Notes: generated by a model not told the origin, from the sequence alone. A stretch of 34,304 nucleotides of DNA from Solirubrobacterales bacterium (GCA_019240655.1 JAFAXX010000089.1:1-34304), one strand, 5' to 3'; shown: positions 17,363 to 25,185, counted from the stretch's first letter. Made by a program: numbers and translations.

Positions 17363-18969
17363 ACGAACGCCGCGAGATCGTCGTGGAGCTCCTGCTGGAG
17401 CAGGTCGATCTCGCGGACGCCGTCCTGCGCGGCGGCCGCGAGCGAGCGCTCGACCTCCTCGCGGATCGCCTCCACCAGTCCGTCGGCCTGCTCGATGAAC
17501 GGCACGCCGCGGAAGATCACCTCCGGCGGGACGACCGACTCGCCGCTCTGCTCGGAGACCGTGGCCACGACGATGAAGATGCCGTCGGCCGAGAGCATCC
17601 GGCGGTCGCGGAGGGCCACGTCGGCCGGGTCGCCGATGTCGACGCCGTCGACGAACACCATGCCCGACTGCTCGGGCTCGCCGAACCGGGCCCCGCGGGC
17701 GTCGATCTCCAGCGGCAGGCCGTTCTCGCCGCGGAACACCGCGTCGGGATCGACCCCCACCGCGGCGGCGAGCTCGGCGTGGAGGTGGATCCGCTTGTGG
17801 TCGCCGTGCATCGGCATCACGTAGCGCGGCTTGACGAGGTTCAGCATCAGCTTGAGCTCCTCGGCATAGCCGTGGCCGGAGGCGTGGATCGGCGCATCGC
17901 GGGTGGTGATCACGTCGCAGCCGATGTGGTAGAGCCGGTCGACGGTCTCGTTCACCGCCCGCTCGTTGCCGGGGATCGGCGTGGCCGAGAACACCACCGT
18001 GTCGCCGCGATGCAGCTTGATCATCCGGTGATCGTTGTGGGCCATCCGCCGAAGCGCCGACAGCGGCTCGCCCTGCGAGCCGGTCGAGATCACCACGATC
18101 TTCTCCTCCGGCCAGTCCTCGACTTCCTGAGGCTGGACCAAGAGTCCCTCGGGCAACTCGATGTGACCGAGCGAGCGGCCGATGTTGACGTTCTTGCGCA
18201 TCGAACGGCCGACCAGCGAGACCTTGCGCCCGAGCGCCGCCGCGGCGCCCATCACCTGCTGGACGCGATGGATGTTGGAGGCGAAGCTGGTGACGATGAT
18301 CCGTCCCCGGGCCCGGGCGAACACCTCCTGGAGGTGCGGCCCGACCCCTCGCTCGGACGGGGAGAAGCCGGGCCGGTCGGCGTTGGTTGAGTCGCCGCAG
18401 AGCAGCAGCACGCCCTCGCGGCCGAGCTCGGCGAGCCGCGAGATGTCGGCCGGGGCGCCGTCCACCGGCGTCTGATCGAACTTGTAGTCGCCGGTCACGA
18501 GCACGGTTCCGAGCGTGGTGTGGACTGCCACGGCGCACGAGTCAGGGATCGAGTGGGTCATGTGCACGAGCTCGAGCGTGAACGGCCCCGCCTGCAGCCG
18601 CTGCCCCGCCCTCAGATCCTCGAGCGGCGCGTCGCGCAGGCGATGCTCGTCGAGTTTCGAGCGCGCCATGGACACGGTTAGCCGGCGGCCATAGACGGTC
18701 GGCCAGTGGTCGAGCTCGCGCAGGATCCACGGCAGCGCCCCGACGTGGTCCTCGTGGCCGTGGGTTACCACGATCGCCTCGATGTCCTCGGCGCGCTCGC
18801 GCAGGTAGGTGAAGTCGGGGAGCACCAGGTCGATCCCGAGCATGTCGGTGGTCGGGAAGCGAAGCCCGACGTCGATCACCACGATCCGGCCGTCCTGCTC
18901 GACGACCGTCATGTTCTTGCCGATCTCGCCCAGCCCGCCGAGCGGGAGGACGCGCAGTGGGGTGCTCAC
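17308..18969 (-). CDS. rnj: Ribonuclease J
   Basis: This metallo-beta-lactamase/beta-CASP ribonuclease has 5'-3' exonuclease and endonuclease activity on mRNA and rRNA precursors. The 553 residues are the usual length. The N-terminal block LGGLGEIGKNM is followed by the zinc-binding H70-x-H72-x-D74-H75 motif in VVTHGHEDHVGALP. Further family blocks are VTGDYKFDQTP, LLCGDSTNADRPG, ISTGSQGEPLSAL and MPMHGDHKRIHLHAELA, with a C-terminal dimerisation domain. GTG 18969 overlaps the dapA stop as GTGA; dapA-rnj adjacency is widespread in Actinobacteria and fits coupled translation. The 3' end overlaps the convergent histidine kinase by 55 bp, so their 3' transcripts may be complementary. Confidence 0.96.
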   Translation of the reverse strand: MSTPLRVLPLGGLGEIGKNMTVVEQDGRIVVIDVGLRFPTTDMLGIDLVLPDFTYLRERAEDIEAIVVTHGHEDHVGALPWILRELDHWPTVYGRRLTVSMARSKLDEHRLRDAPLEDLRAGQRLQAGPFTLELVHMTHSIPDSCAVAVHTTLGTVLVTGDYKFDQTPVDGAPADISRLAELGREGVLLLCGDSTNADRPGFSPSERGVGPHLQEVFARARGRIIVTSFASNIHRVQQVMGAAAALGRKVSLVGRSMRKNVNIGRSLGHIELPEGLLVQPQEVEDWPEEKIVVISTGSQGEPLSALRRMAHNDHRMIKLHRGDTVVFSATPIPGNERAVNETVDRLYHIGCDVITTRDAPIHASGHGYAEELKLMLNLVKPRYVMPMHGDHKRIHLHAELAAAVGVDPDAVFRGENGLPLEIDARGARFGEPEQSGMVFVDGVDIGDPADVALRDRRMLSADGIFIVVATVSEQSGESVVPPEVIFRGVPFIEQADGLVEAIREEVERSLAAAAQDGVREIDLLQQELHDDLAAFVYDRLRRRPMVLPVVVEV

Positions 18970-19829
18970 GCGCGGGCGGTCTGCAGAAGCCCGTGGCGCT
19001 CGAGCAGCGCGCGGATCGTCTCGGTCTCCCGCTCGTCGAGCTCCACGTAGGGCAGGCGGGGGATGCCGGCGGGGAACCCGAGCAGGTTCAGCGCGGTCTT
19101 GACCGAGCACGCCAGCGGCGCCACGGCCAAATCGCGGTAGACGTCGCGCAGGCTCTCGTCGATCTCGCGCCGGCGCTCGGGCTCGTCGACCATGCGGTGC
19201 ATCTCCTCGCCGAACAGGTGGCTGGCCACCATGATCCCGCCCGGCTCACCGAGGTCGAGCACGTCGGCCAGCAGGTCGTCGTTGCCGGCGTAGACCTGAA
19301 GCCCGTCGATCTTGGCCAGGTTGGCTGGATTGGCCTGCTTGACCGCGACGATGTTCTCCAGCTGCGCAAGCTCGGCCAGCAGGTCGTTGGGAAGGTCGGC
19401 GCCGGTGCGCTGCGGGATGTTGTAGAGCACGATCGGGAGGTTGGTCGCGCGCGTGACCTCCTCATAGTGGCGGACGATCCCGCGGCGGCTCGGACGGTTG
19501 TAGTACGGGTTGACCGACAGCAGCGCGTCGGGACCGATCTCCGTCGCCCGCTCGGTCAGGTGCACCGCGTGGCGAGTGTCGTTCGAGCCGACGCCGGCCA
19601 CGACCGTCCCCTTGCCGCGCGTCTCTCGCACCGCCAGCTCGATCAGCCCGAGCTGCTCCTCGTCGCTCAGCGTCGCCGCTTCACCGGTGGTGCCGCACAC
19701 CACGAGGCCGTCGGAGCCGTGGTCGAGGAGATGGTGCATGAGCGCCACCGCCCCCGCCTCGTCGACGTGCAGATCGCCGTCGAACGGAGTGACCATCGCG
19801 GTCAGGAGCGCGCCGAGATGCACGGGCAT
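18966..19829 (-). CDS. dapA: 4-hydroxy-tetrahydrodipicolinate synthase DapA
   Basis: DapA condenses pyruvate with aspartate semialdehyde at the first committed step to lysine and diaminopimelate. The 287-residue TIM barrel is of normal length. The Schiff-base lysine is K164 (VAVKQANP), the catalytic tyrosine Y136 (IVLYNIPQRTG), and the substrate-binding block CGTTGEAATLSDEEQ lies at about 45-59. Family motif NPYYNRPSRRGI is also present. The ATG at 19829 has no Shine-Dalgarno sequence, but an extended -10 (TGCGATAAT) ends 8 nt before it, suggesting a leaderless message. Downstream, rnj overlaps by GTGA. dapB lies about 0.8 kb upstream, separated by a UspA-like gene. Confidence 0.97.
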   Translation of the reverse strand: MPVHLGALLTAMVTPFDGDLHVDEAGAVALMHHLLDHGSDGLVVCGTTGEAATLSDEEQLGLIELAVRETRGKGTVVAGVGSNDTRHAVHLTERATEIGPDALLSVNPYYNRPSRRGIVRHYEEVTRATNLPIVLYNIPQRTGADLPNDLLAELAQLENIVAVKQANPANLAKIDGLQVYAGNDDLLADVLDLGEPGGIMVASHLFGEEMHRMVDEPERRREIDESLRDVYRDLAVAPLACSVKTALNLLGFPAGIPRLPYVELDERETETIRALLERHGLLQTARA

Positions 19830-19837
19830 CGTCGTTG

Positions 19838-19846
19838 ATTATCGCA
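19838..19846 (-). promoter_or_regulatory. Extended -10 promoter of dapA (leaderless)
   Basis: On the minus strand TGC-GATAAT (19846-19838) is a close match to an extended -10. Eight bases separate it from the dapA ATG at 19829, so transcription should start at or within 2 nt of the start codon. No recognisable -35 is seen. Confidence 0.5.
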
Positions 19847-19858
19847 GGGCGCCCGGCG

Positions 19859-20353
19859 TTACTGGTCCTTGTGCCCGCCCCAGCCCAGGACCTTCAGCGG
19901 GCCCATGACATCGCCGGGACCGTCGCGGACCGGAGGCGGCGAGCTCGCGAGCGGGGCCTTCGGCGGCTCGGAGACCACATGGGCGACGGGCGCGCCGGTG
20001 AGCCGGCCGATCCGCTCCGGCAGACCGCCGTGCAACCATTTGGAGAACCGCATCGGCAGCGTCGAGACGACGATCTCGTCGTAGCGCTTGGGATCCCACG
20101 CCTCCGAGACCGCGACCAGGGGGTCGCCGTCGCCAACGCTGCCGTCGGCCTCGAGCCCGGCGTCGCGCAGCTGCGCGAGCGCCTCGTCCAGCGTCTCGCC
20201 CGCGGCCTCACGGCCGCCGCCGAACGGCGTGGCCGGAACGATCAGCGTAAAGCTGCACGCCCCGTCGGCTGACTTCTGCTTCAGCGTGGCCAACAGCTCC
20301 TTGGACGCGGCGGTGACGTTGGCGATCACGAGAACGTTTCTCTTCCAAGTCAT
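19859..20353 (-). CDS. UspA-like alpha/beta protein of unknown function
   Basis: The 164 residues form an alpha/beta protein like a single universal-stress-protein domain: NVLVIANVTAASKELLATL (strand-helix), SFTLIVPATPFGG, then LDEALAQLRDAG, VSEAWDPKRYDEIVVSTLP and WLHGGLPERIGRLTGAPVAHV. The last blocks match the usual Usp order of strand, DEIVVST strand and final PVxxV strand. The G-x2-G-x9-G(S/T) ATP motif is not clear, so nucleotide binding is uncertain. The C-terminal 30 residues are Pro/Ala/Gly-rich. GGGAGG seven bases before the ATG at 20353 fixes the start. It sits between dapB and dapA, 29 bp before dapA. From memory, similar proteins are widespread in soil actinobacteria without an assigned role. 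Confidence 0.72.
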   Translation of the reverse strand: MTWKRNVLVIANVTAASKELLATLKQKSADGACSFTLIVPATPFGGGREAAGETLDEALAQLRDAGLEADGSVGDGDPLVAVSEAWDPKRYDEIVVSTLPMRFSKWLHGGLPERIGRLTGAPVAHVVSEPPKAPLASSPPPVRDGPGDVMGPLKVLGWGGHKDQ

Positions 20354-20471
20354 GCCGACCTCCCTGGCGTTGGCGCTTTTCAGTGGGCCCTCACAGGTTA
20401 CCGGCTCGTTCCCGGCATCCACCAACGCAAAACGCAACCCCAAAGATGTGGGCGGGCCCTGTGGTCGCCCG

Positions 20472-20572
20472 CCCGGGCCAGAAGACGAGGCCTACCGCGT
20501 TGTCCGCCCGGCCAGAGGAACGAGGCCTACCGCGCCCGCCCGGTCAGAGGAACGAGGCCGCTCGGCCAGAGG
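20472..20572. repeat. Degenerate direct repeats downstream of dapB
   Basis: A 28-bp motif, CCCGG(Y)CAGAGGAACGAGG extended by CCTACCGCG, occurs at 20472-20499 (with AGAAGACG variation) and 20507-20534. It recurs in part at 20539-20560, and a shorter remnant, CTCGGCCAGAGG, lies at 20561-20572. Spacings are 35, 32 and 22 bp, so it is not a clean tandem array and not CRISPR-like. It encodes nothing I can support. Confidence 0.75.
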
Positions 20573-20625
20573 CGGAGGGCGAGCGCTCCACACCGGCGGG
20601 CGTACGGATGACCGGCCCCACGGAC

Positions 20626-20642
20626 GCCGCGCGCAGCGCGGC
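20626..20642 (-). terminator. Hairpin after dapB
   Basis: GCCGCGC-GCA-GCGCGGC is a perfect 7-bp stem with a 3-nt loop, 14 nt beyond the dapB stop on the minus strand. Position and strength suit a transcription terminator, although no U-tract follows, as is common in very G+C-rich actinobacteria. Confidence 0.42.
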
Positions 20643-20656
20643 CCCACCCCACCGAC

Positions 20657-21301
20657 TCAGAGCAGCCGCTCGAGCCCCACCACCGGCGACTCGGGCAGCT
20701 CGGCGACCCGGCGGACGGCGAGCAGCACCCCGGGCATGAACGACTGGCGGTCGATCGAGTCGTGGCGGATCGTCAGCGTCTGTCCGATGTCGCCGAGGAT
20801 CACCTCCTGGTGGGCGACGAGGCCCGGGAGGCGGACCGAGTGGATCGGGACGCCGCCACCCATCAGCTCGGCGGTGCGCGCCGCGGTGCCGCTCGGCCGG
20901 TCGAGCTTGCCGTCATGGTGAAGCTCGATGATCTCGGCGGCCGCCATGTGCCGGGCGGCCTCGGCGGCGAACTGCATCATCAGGACGGCGCCGATGGCGA
21001 AGTTCGGCGCGACGAAAACGTTGGCGCCGGTCAGCCCTCGCAGCTCGTCGGGGTCGAAGCCGGTCGTCCCGATCACCACGTGCACCCCGGCGGCGACCGC
21101 CTGCCTTGCGTTGGCGACCGCGGTGGCGGGCATCGTGAAGTCGACCATCACCTCGGCGCCGCCGAGCACTTCGGCGAGCGAGGTTCCGAGCGCGGGATCG
21201 GCGCGCCCGGTCAGCTCGAGGTCCGCCGCCGCCGCGACCGCGGCGCACACGGTCTGGCCCATCCGCCCGGCCGCGCCGGCGACCGCGACGCGGATCGCCA
21301 T
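20657..21301 (-). CDS. dapB: 4-hydroxy-tetrahydrodipicolinate reductase DapB, compact form
   Basis: DapB reduces the DapA product with NAD(P)H in the lysine/diaminopimelate pathway. The Rossmann motif GAAGRMG begins the protein (about 9-15); VVIGTTGF, FVAPNFAIGAVLM and the catalytic/substrate block ELHHDGKLDRPSGTA follow, then GLVAHQEVILG and RHDSIDRQSFMPGVLLAVR. At 214 residues it is shorter than typical DapB (about 245 in M. tuberculosis). Between TAEL and VPIHSVRL only four residues remain where M. tuberculosis has about 30, so a surface loop is missing while the catalytic residues are intact. The ATG at 21301 is used; the gene lies 16 bp after the M16 peptidase on the same strand and is probably co-transcribed with it. 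Confidence 0.95.
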   Translation of the reverse strand: MAIRVAVAGAAGRMGQTVCAAVAAAADLELTGRADPALGTSLAEVLGGAEVMVDFTMPATAVANARQAVAAGVHVVIGTTGFDPDELRGLTGANVFVAPNFAIGAVLMMQFAAEAARHMAAAEIIELHHDGKLDRPSGTAARTAELMGGGVPIHSVRLPGLVAHQEVILGDIGQTLTIRHDSIDRQSFMPGVLLAVRRVAELPESPVVGLERLL

Positions 21302-21317
21302 CAGCGGGCCTCGCCCA

Positions 21318-22613
21318 CTACGCCGTCTCCACCAGCGCCGGCTCGATCGGGGCGAGCGCCTCCTCGAAGCGCCCCTGGTCGGGACCGATGCCCGCCGCCG
21401 AGAGCCGCTCGGGCGCCCAGAGCTCCTCGACCAGCGCCGCGAGGTCATCGAGCGTCACCGCGTCGATCCGGGCCACCGCCTCGTCGAGCGAGAGCAGCGG
21501 CGCGTCGGCCAGGACCTCGGAGCCGAGCCGGTTCATTCGCGCGCCGGTGGACTCGAGCGCCAGGACGACCCGGCCCTTGAGGTTCTCCTTGGCCCGGGTG
21601 AGCTCTGCCTCGGTGGCCGGGCACTTGCGCAGGCGCGTGAGCTCCGCGCCGACGACGCCGAGCGCCTCATCGAGATTGTCCGCCCGGGTGCCGACGTACA
21701 GGCCGATCTGGCCGGTGTCCTGATAGGCGCTGGTGAACGAGTACACGGCATACGCGAGCCCGCGCTGCTCGCGCACCTCCTGGAAGAGCCGGGAGGACGA
21801 GGTGCCGCCGAAGATCGTGTCGAGCACGCGCAAGGCGAAGCGCCGCTCGTCGTGGCGCGAGAGCCCCACTCCGCCCAGGCAGACGTGGTACTGCTCGGTC
21901 TCCTTGGCCTCGAAGCGCCGGGCCGAGCCGGCCGCGCCCGGGGGCGGCGGAGCCGGCGCGATCGGAGGACCGGACCGAGCGGTGGCCGCGCCGGCCACGC
22001 GCTCCTCGGTGAGGGCGACCATCGCCTCGTGGTCGACCGCGCCGGCGGCGGCGATCACCACGTTGCCGGGGACGTAGCGGGCGGCGTGGAAGCGAGCGAT
22101 CTCCTCCACCGGCGTGTTCGCGATCACGGGGGCTCGGCCGATGATCGCGCGGCCCAGCGGATGCTCGCCGAACACCGCCTCTCCGAGGACGTCGAAGACC
22201 TTCTCCTGCGGATCGTCCTCGTACATGGCGATCTCCTCGAGGATCACCGCGCGCTCGGACTCGACGTCGCGCAGCGAGGGGCGGAAGACCATGTCGGCCA
22301 TGACGTCGAACGCCTCGGGCACGTGCGCGTCGATCACCCGAGCGTAGACCGAGGTGGTCTCCTTGCCCGTGCCGGCGTTCAGCTCGGCGCCCATGCCGTC
22401 GAAGATCTGATCGATCTCGAGCGACTCGTACTTCGAGCTGCCCTTGAACAGCAGATGCTCGAGCAGGTGCGAGAGGCCGGCCTGCTCATCGCTCTCGCTC
22501 CGCGATCCGGTCCCGACCCAGAACCCCAGCGAGACGGACCGGACGGAGGGCATCGCCTCCGTCACGATCCGGACGCCCGAGTCGAGCGTCGTCAGCTGGT
22601 GCTCTTCGGCCAC
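21318..22613 (-). CDS. M16-family zinc metallopeptidase
   Basis: The 431 residues have the two-lobed M16 layout related to mitochondrial processing peptidase. The inverted zinc motif H49-L-L-E52-H53 (SHLLEHLLFKG) and the downstream glutamate in AVILEEIAMYEDDP are intact, so it should be an active peptidase. Further family blocks are MGAELNAGTGKETTSVYARV and GGTSSSRLFQEVREQRGLAYAVYSF. It begins with GTG 22613, 20 bp after the pnp stop, without a clear ribosome-binding site, so translation probably depends on pnp. pnp followed by an M16 peptidase and dapB is a conserved actinobacterial arrangement from memory. The substrate is unknown; such enzymes clear short peptides. Confidence 0.93.
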   Translation of the reverse strand: MAEEHQLTTLDSGVRIVTEAMPSVRSVSLGFWVGTGSRSESDEQAGLSHLLEHLLFKGSSKYESLEIDQIFDGMGAELNAGTGKETTSVYARVIDAHVPEAFDVMADMVFRPSLRDVESERAVILEEIAMYEDDPQEKVFDVLGEAVFGEHPLGRAIIGRAPVIANTPVEEIARFHAARYVPGNVVIAAAGAVDHEAMVALTEERVAGAATARSGPPIAPAPPPPGAAGSARRFEAKETEQYHVCLGGVGLSRHDERRFALRVLDTIFGGTSSSRLFQEVREQRGLAYAVYSFTSAYQDTGQIGLYVGTRADNLDEALGVVGAELTRLRKCPATEAELTRAKENLKGRVVLALESTGARMNRLGSEVLADAPLLSLDEAVARIDAVTLDDLAALVEELWAPERLSAAGIGPDQGRFEEALAPIEPALVETA

Positions 22614-22633
22614 GCGGCGGTCGCCGGCCCGGC

Positions 22634-24943
22634 TCAGGAGCGCGGACGGTCGGGATCGCGGTCGCGCACGCGCCCGCCCCGGTCACGGTCACGGTCACGC
22701 GGGCCACGGTCACGGTCACGCGGGCCGCGGTCGCGGTCGCGGTCGCGGCCGTTGCGCCCGGAGCGGTCCGCGCCGCGCTCGCGCCGGGGCCCGCCGTCGC
22801 CGCTGCCGACCGCCGCGAGGTCCTCGGCGCTCTTGCCGGCGACCTCGGGGTCGTCGGCCAGGCGCAGCCCGATCCGGCCGCGCTCGCGGTCGACCTCGAC
22901 CACGCGCACGTGCAGCTCATCGCCCTTGCCGAGCACGTCCTCGACCGCCTCGATCCGCCGGCCGGGTGCCACGTTGGAGATGTGCAGCAGGCCGTCGGTC
23001 CCCTTCGCGAGCTCGACGAAGGCTCCGAACGTGGTCGTCTTGACCACCTTGCCGGTGAACTCGTCCCCGACCTCGACCTCCTTGGTCATCGACCTGATGC
23101 GGTCGACCAGCGCGTCGCCCCGCTCGCCGTCTGCGGCGTAGACCAGCACCTGGCCCTCGTCGTTGACGTCGATCTGGGACTCGAACTCCTCCTGCAGGGC
23201 GCGGATCGTCTCGCCGCCCTTGCCGATCAGCAGGCCGATCTTCTCGGGATCGATCTGGACTGTGGAGATCCGTGGGGCGTGCTTGGAGAGCTCGGCTCGC
23301 GGCGCGTCGATCACCTTGGTCATCTCGCCGAGGATGAAGTGGCGCGCCGTCTTAGCCTGGGCCAGCGCGTCGCGCATGATCTCGAACGTCACACCGGTGA
23401 TCTTGATGTCCATCTGCAGGGCGGTGATGCCGCGTTCGGTCCCGGCGACCTTGAAGTCCATGTCGCCGAGATGGTCCTCGACCCCCGCGATGTCGGTGAG
23501 GATGATGTAGTCCTCGCCCTCCTTGATCAGGCCCATCGCGATGCCCGCGACCGGCCGCTCGATCGGCACCCCGGCGTCCATCAGCGACAGCGTCGAGCCG
23601 CACACCGAGGCCATCGAGCTCGAGCCGTTGGACTCGAGGATGTCCGAGACGACGCGGATCGTGTAAGGGAACTGCTCCTGCGTCGGGATCATCGGCACCA
23701 GCGCGCGCTCGGCGAGGGCGCCGTGGCCGATGTCGCGGCGCTTGGGCCCGCGCATGAACCCGGCCTCGCCGACCGAGAACGGCGGGAAGTTGTAGTGGTG
23801 GAAGTAGCGCTTGGCCGTCTCGAGTCCGAGCGTGTCCAGGCGCATCTCCTCACGCGTGGTACCGAGCGCGACTACCGATAGAGCCTGCGTCTGCCCGCGG
23901 GTGAAGAGCGCGGAGCCGTGGGTGCGGGGAGCGACGCCGACCTCGATCGAGATCGGACGGATCTCCTGCTCGCTGCGGCCGTCGGGACGCTTCTTGTGCA
24001 CCGCGATCCGCTCGCGGATCAGCGTCTTCTCGAGCTTGTCGAACGCCAGCTGGGCTCGCTGGCGGTACTCGGCGTAGGTCTCGGCCTCGGGGTCGCCCGA
24101 GTACCTGGCCAGCACCTGCTCCTCGATCGCCGCGCAGGCGTCCTGGCGCTCGAGCTTGTCCTCGACCTGGGTGGCCTGGTCGAGCGCCTCGCCGTGCGAG
24201 GCCTTGATCTGCTCGTAGAGGTCCGGGTCCGTCTCGGGGGCCGTGACCTCGGCCTTCGGCTTGCCGGCCTTCTCGGCCAGCTCGCGCTGGGCCGCGCACA
24301 GCTTCTTGATCGCCTCGTGGGCGATGTCGAGCGCATCGAGGATCTCCGCCTCGGGGATCTCGTTGGCGCCGGCCTCGACCATCAGGATGGCCTCCTCGGT
24401 GCCGGCGACGATCAGGTCGAGATCGGAGCCCTCGACCAGGTCTTCCTCGTCGGGGTTGACCGCGAAGTTGCCGTCGATCTTGCCGATCCGCACGGCGCCG
24501 ACGGGCGCCGGGAACGGGATGTGCGAGACCATCAGCGCGGCCGAGGCGCCGTTCATGGCCAGCACGTCGTAGGGATTCACGTGGTCGACCGAGATCGGCA
24601 GCGCGACCAGCTGGGTCTCATACCGCCACCCCTTAGGGAACAGCGGGCGGATCGGGCGGTCGATCAGGCGCGCGGTGAGCGTCGCCTTCTCGCCCGCGCG
24701 GCCCTCGCGCTTGAAGAACGATCCCGGGATCTTCCCCGCCGCGTACATGCGCTCCTCCACGTCCACCGTGAGGGGCAGGAAGTCGACGTCCCGGAGATTG
24801 CCGGCGGTCGCGGTGCACAGAACCATCGTGTCGCCGGCGCGGACCACGACGGCACCCGAGGCCTGCTTCGCCAGCTTGCCGGTCTCGAAGGAGATCTCCG
24901 TGCCCTCGACCTCGGCGGACACGCGCGTCACGGCGTCAGTCAT
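22634..24943 (-). CDS. pnp: Polyribonucleotide nucleotidyltransferase (PNPase)
   Basis: PNPase degrades RNA 3'-5' with phosphate and can add 3' tails. The 769 residues contain the first RNase PH-like core (about 10-145), a helical linker (about 240-315), the second core (about 325-555) with catalytic aspartates D490/D494/D496 (GVEDHLGDMDFKVAGT), a KH domain (about 558-620, LLIGKGGETIRALQ) and an S1 domain (about 633-700, VGDEFTGKVVKTTTFGAFVEL). A 60-residue tail of Arg-Asp repeats ends the protein, encoded partly by 21-bp repeats. The start at 24943 (M-T-D-A-V-T) has GAAGGGA upstream. The 5' leader carries a hairpin close to the ribosome-binding site. The gene is divergent from the MFS pump and leads into the M16 peptidase and dapB. 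Confidence 0.97.
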   Translation of the reverse strand: MTDAVTRVSAEVEGTEISFETGKLAKQASGAVVVRAGDTMVLCTATAGNLRDVDFLPLTVDVEERMYAAGKIPGSFFKREGRAGEKATLTARLIDRPIRPLFPKGWRYETQLVALPISVDHVNPYDVLAMNGASAALMVSHIPFPAPVGAVRIGKIDGNFAVNPDEEDLVEGSDLDLIVAGTEEAILMVEAGANEIPEAEILDALDIAHEAIKKLCAAQRELAEKAGKPKAEVTAPETDPDLYEQIKASHGEALDQATQVEDKLERQDACAAIEEQVLARYSGDPEAETYAEYRQRAQLAFDKLEKTLIRERIAVHKKRPDGRSEQEIRPISIEVGVAPRTHGSALFTRGQTQALSVVALGTTREEMRLDTLGLETAKRYFHHYNFPPFSVGEAGFMRGPKRRDIGHGALAERALVPMIPTQEQFPYTIRVVSDILESNGSSSMASVCGSTLSLMDAGVPIERPVAGIAMGLIKEGEDYIILTDIAGVEDHLGDMDFKVAGTERGITALQMDIKITGVTFEIMRDALAQAKTARHFILGEMTKVIDAPRAELSKHAPRISTVQIDPEKIGLLIGKGGETIRALQEEFESQIDVNDEGQVLVYAADGERGDALVDRIRSMTKEVEVGDEFTGKVVKTTTFGAFVELAKGTDGLLHISNVAPGRRIEAVEDVLGKGDELHVRVVEVDRERGRIGLRLADDPEVAGKSAEDLAAVGSGDGGPRRERGADRSGRNGRDRDRDRGPRDRDRGPRDRDRDRGGRVRDRDPDRPRS
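22678..22750 (-). repeat. 21-bp repeats encoding the Arg-Asp tail of PNPase
   Basis: Two 21-bp units encode successive G-P-R-D-R-D-R blocks and are flanked by further 6-bp R-D iterations. In the distal block arginine is written CGT throughout and in the proximal block CGC throughout, showing local homogenisation by repeat expansion. The product is a charged, disordered tail likely to bind RNA or a partner. Confidence 0.8.
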
Positions 24944-24960
24944 ATTCAATTCCCTTCTCT

Positions 24961-24982
24961 CTCCGCCCTTCGGTCGGCGGAG
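24961..24982 (-). promoter_or_regulatory. Leader hairpin just upstream of pnp
   Basis: CTCCGCC (24961-24967) pairs with GGCGGAG (24976-24982) around an 8-nt loop, in the pnp leader. It ends just upstream of the GAAGGGA ribosome-binding region before the ATG at 24943. In E. coli, PNPase represses its own mRNA through a leader stem-loop processed by RNase III. A similar role here is inference from position. Confidence 0.45.
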
Positions 24983-25125
24983 TGCTTCTCGTATCTCATC
25001 TCTTAGTCCGAACGGCATGGATGGTAGCGGCCGAGTCAGCGCCGGCCGCGGGGCTGCCGGCCGGCGAGTCAGGCAGCCCCCGGAGCCTTGGGGCCACACA
25101 CCGCACGGGCAGACCGTCGCGCCGA

Positions 25126-25185
25126 GGCAAATCGGGAGGCAGATCGGGAGGCAAATCGGGAGGCGAATCGGGAGGCGAATCGGGA
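25126..25185. repeat. Five 12-bp tandem repeats in the pnp/MFS intergenic region
   Basis: Units GGCAAATCGGGA, GGCAGATCGGGA, GGCAAATCGGGA, GGCGAATCGGGA and GGCGAATCGGGA run without interruption and stop at the left edge of the palindromic operator candidate. They lie in a 325-bp non-coding region between divergent pnp and the MFS gene, which otherwise holds the pnp leader hairpin and the MFS promoter. The 12-bp period is close to one helical turn. The repeats could be stacked protein-binding sites or a length-variable spacer. Confidence 0.88.

Larger units (their letters stand above)
20354..20656. other. 303-bp gap between dapB and the UspA-like gene
   Basis: No gene is supported here. The stretch holds a hairpin 14 nt past the dapB stop (20626-20642), a degenerate direct-repeat cluster (20472-20572), and the ribosome-binding site of the UspA-like gene at its left end. 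The promoter of the UspA-like gene should also lie here, but I cannot place it. Confidence 0.6.

Noticed and set aside
20472-20572. CRISPR-like array
   Set aside because: Only two good copies, imperfect, with 4-7-bp interruptions rather than unique spacers of constant size, and no cas genes.
20928-23141. 737-codon plus-strand open frame
   Set aside because: Antisense shadow of dapB, the M16 peptidase and pnp; the M16 and PNPase motifs lie on the minus strand.
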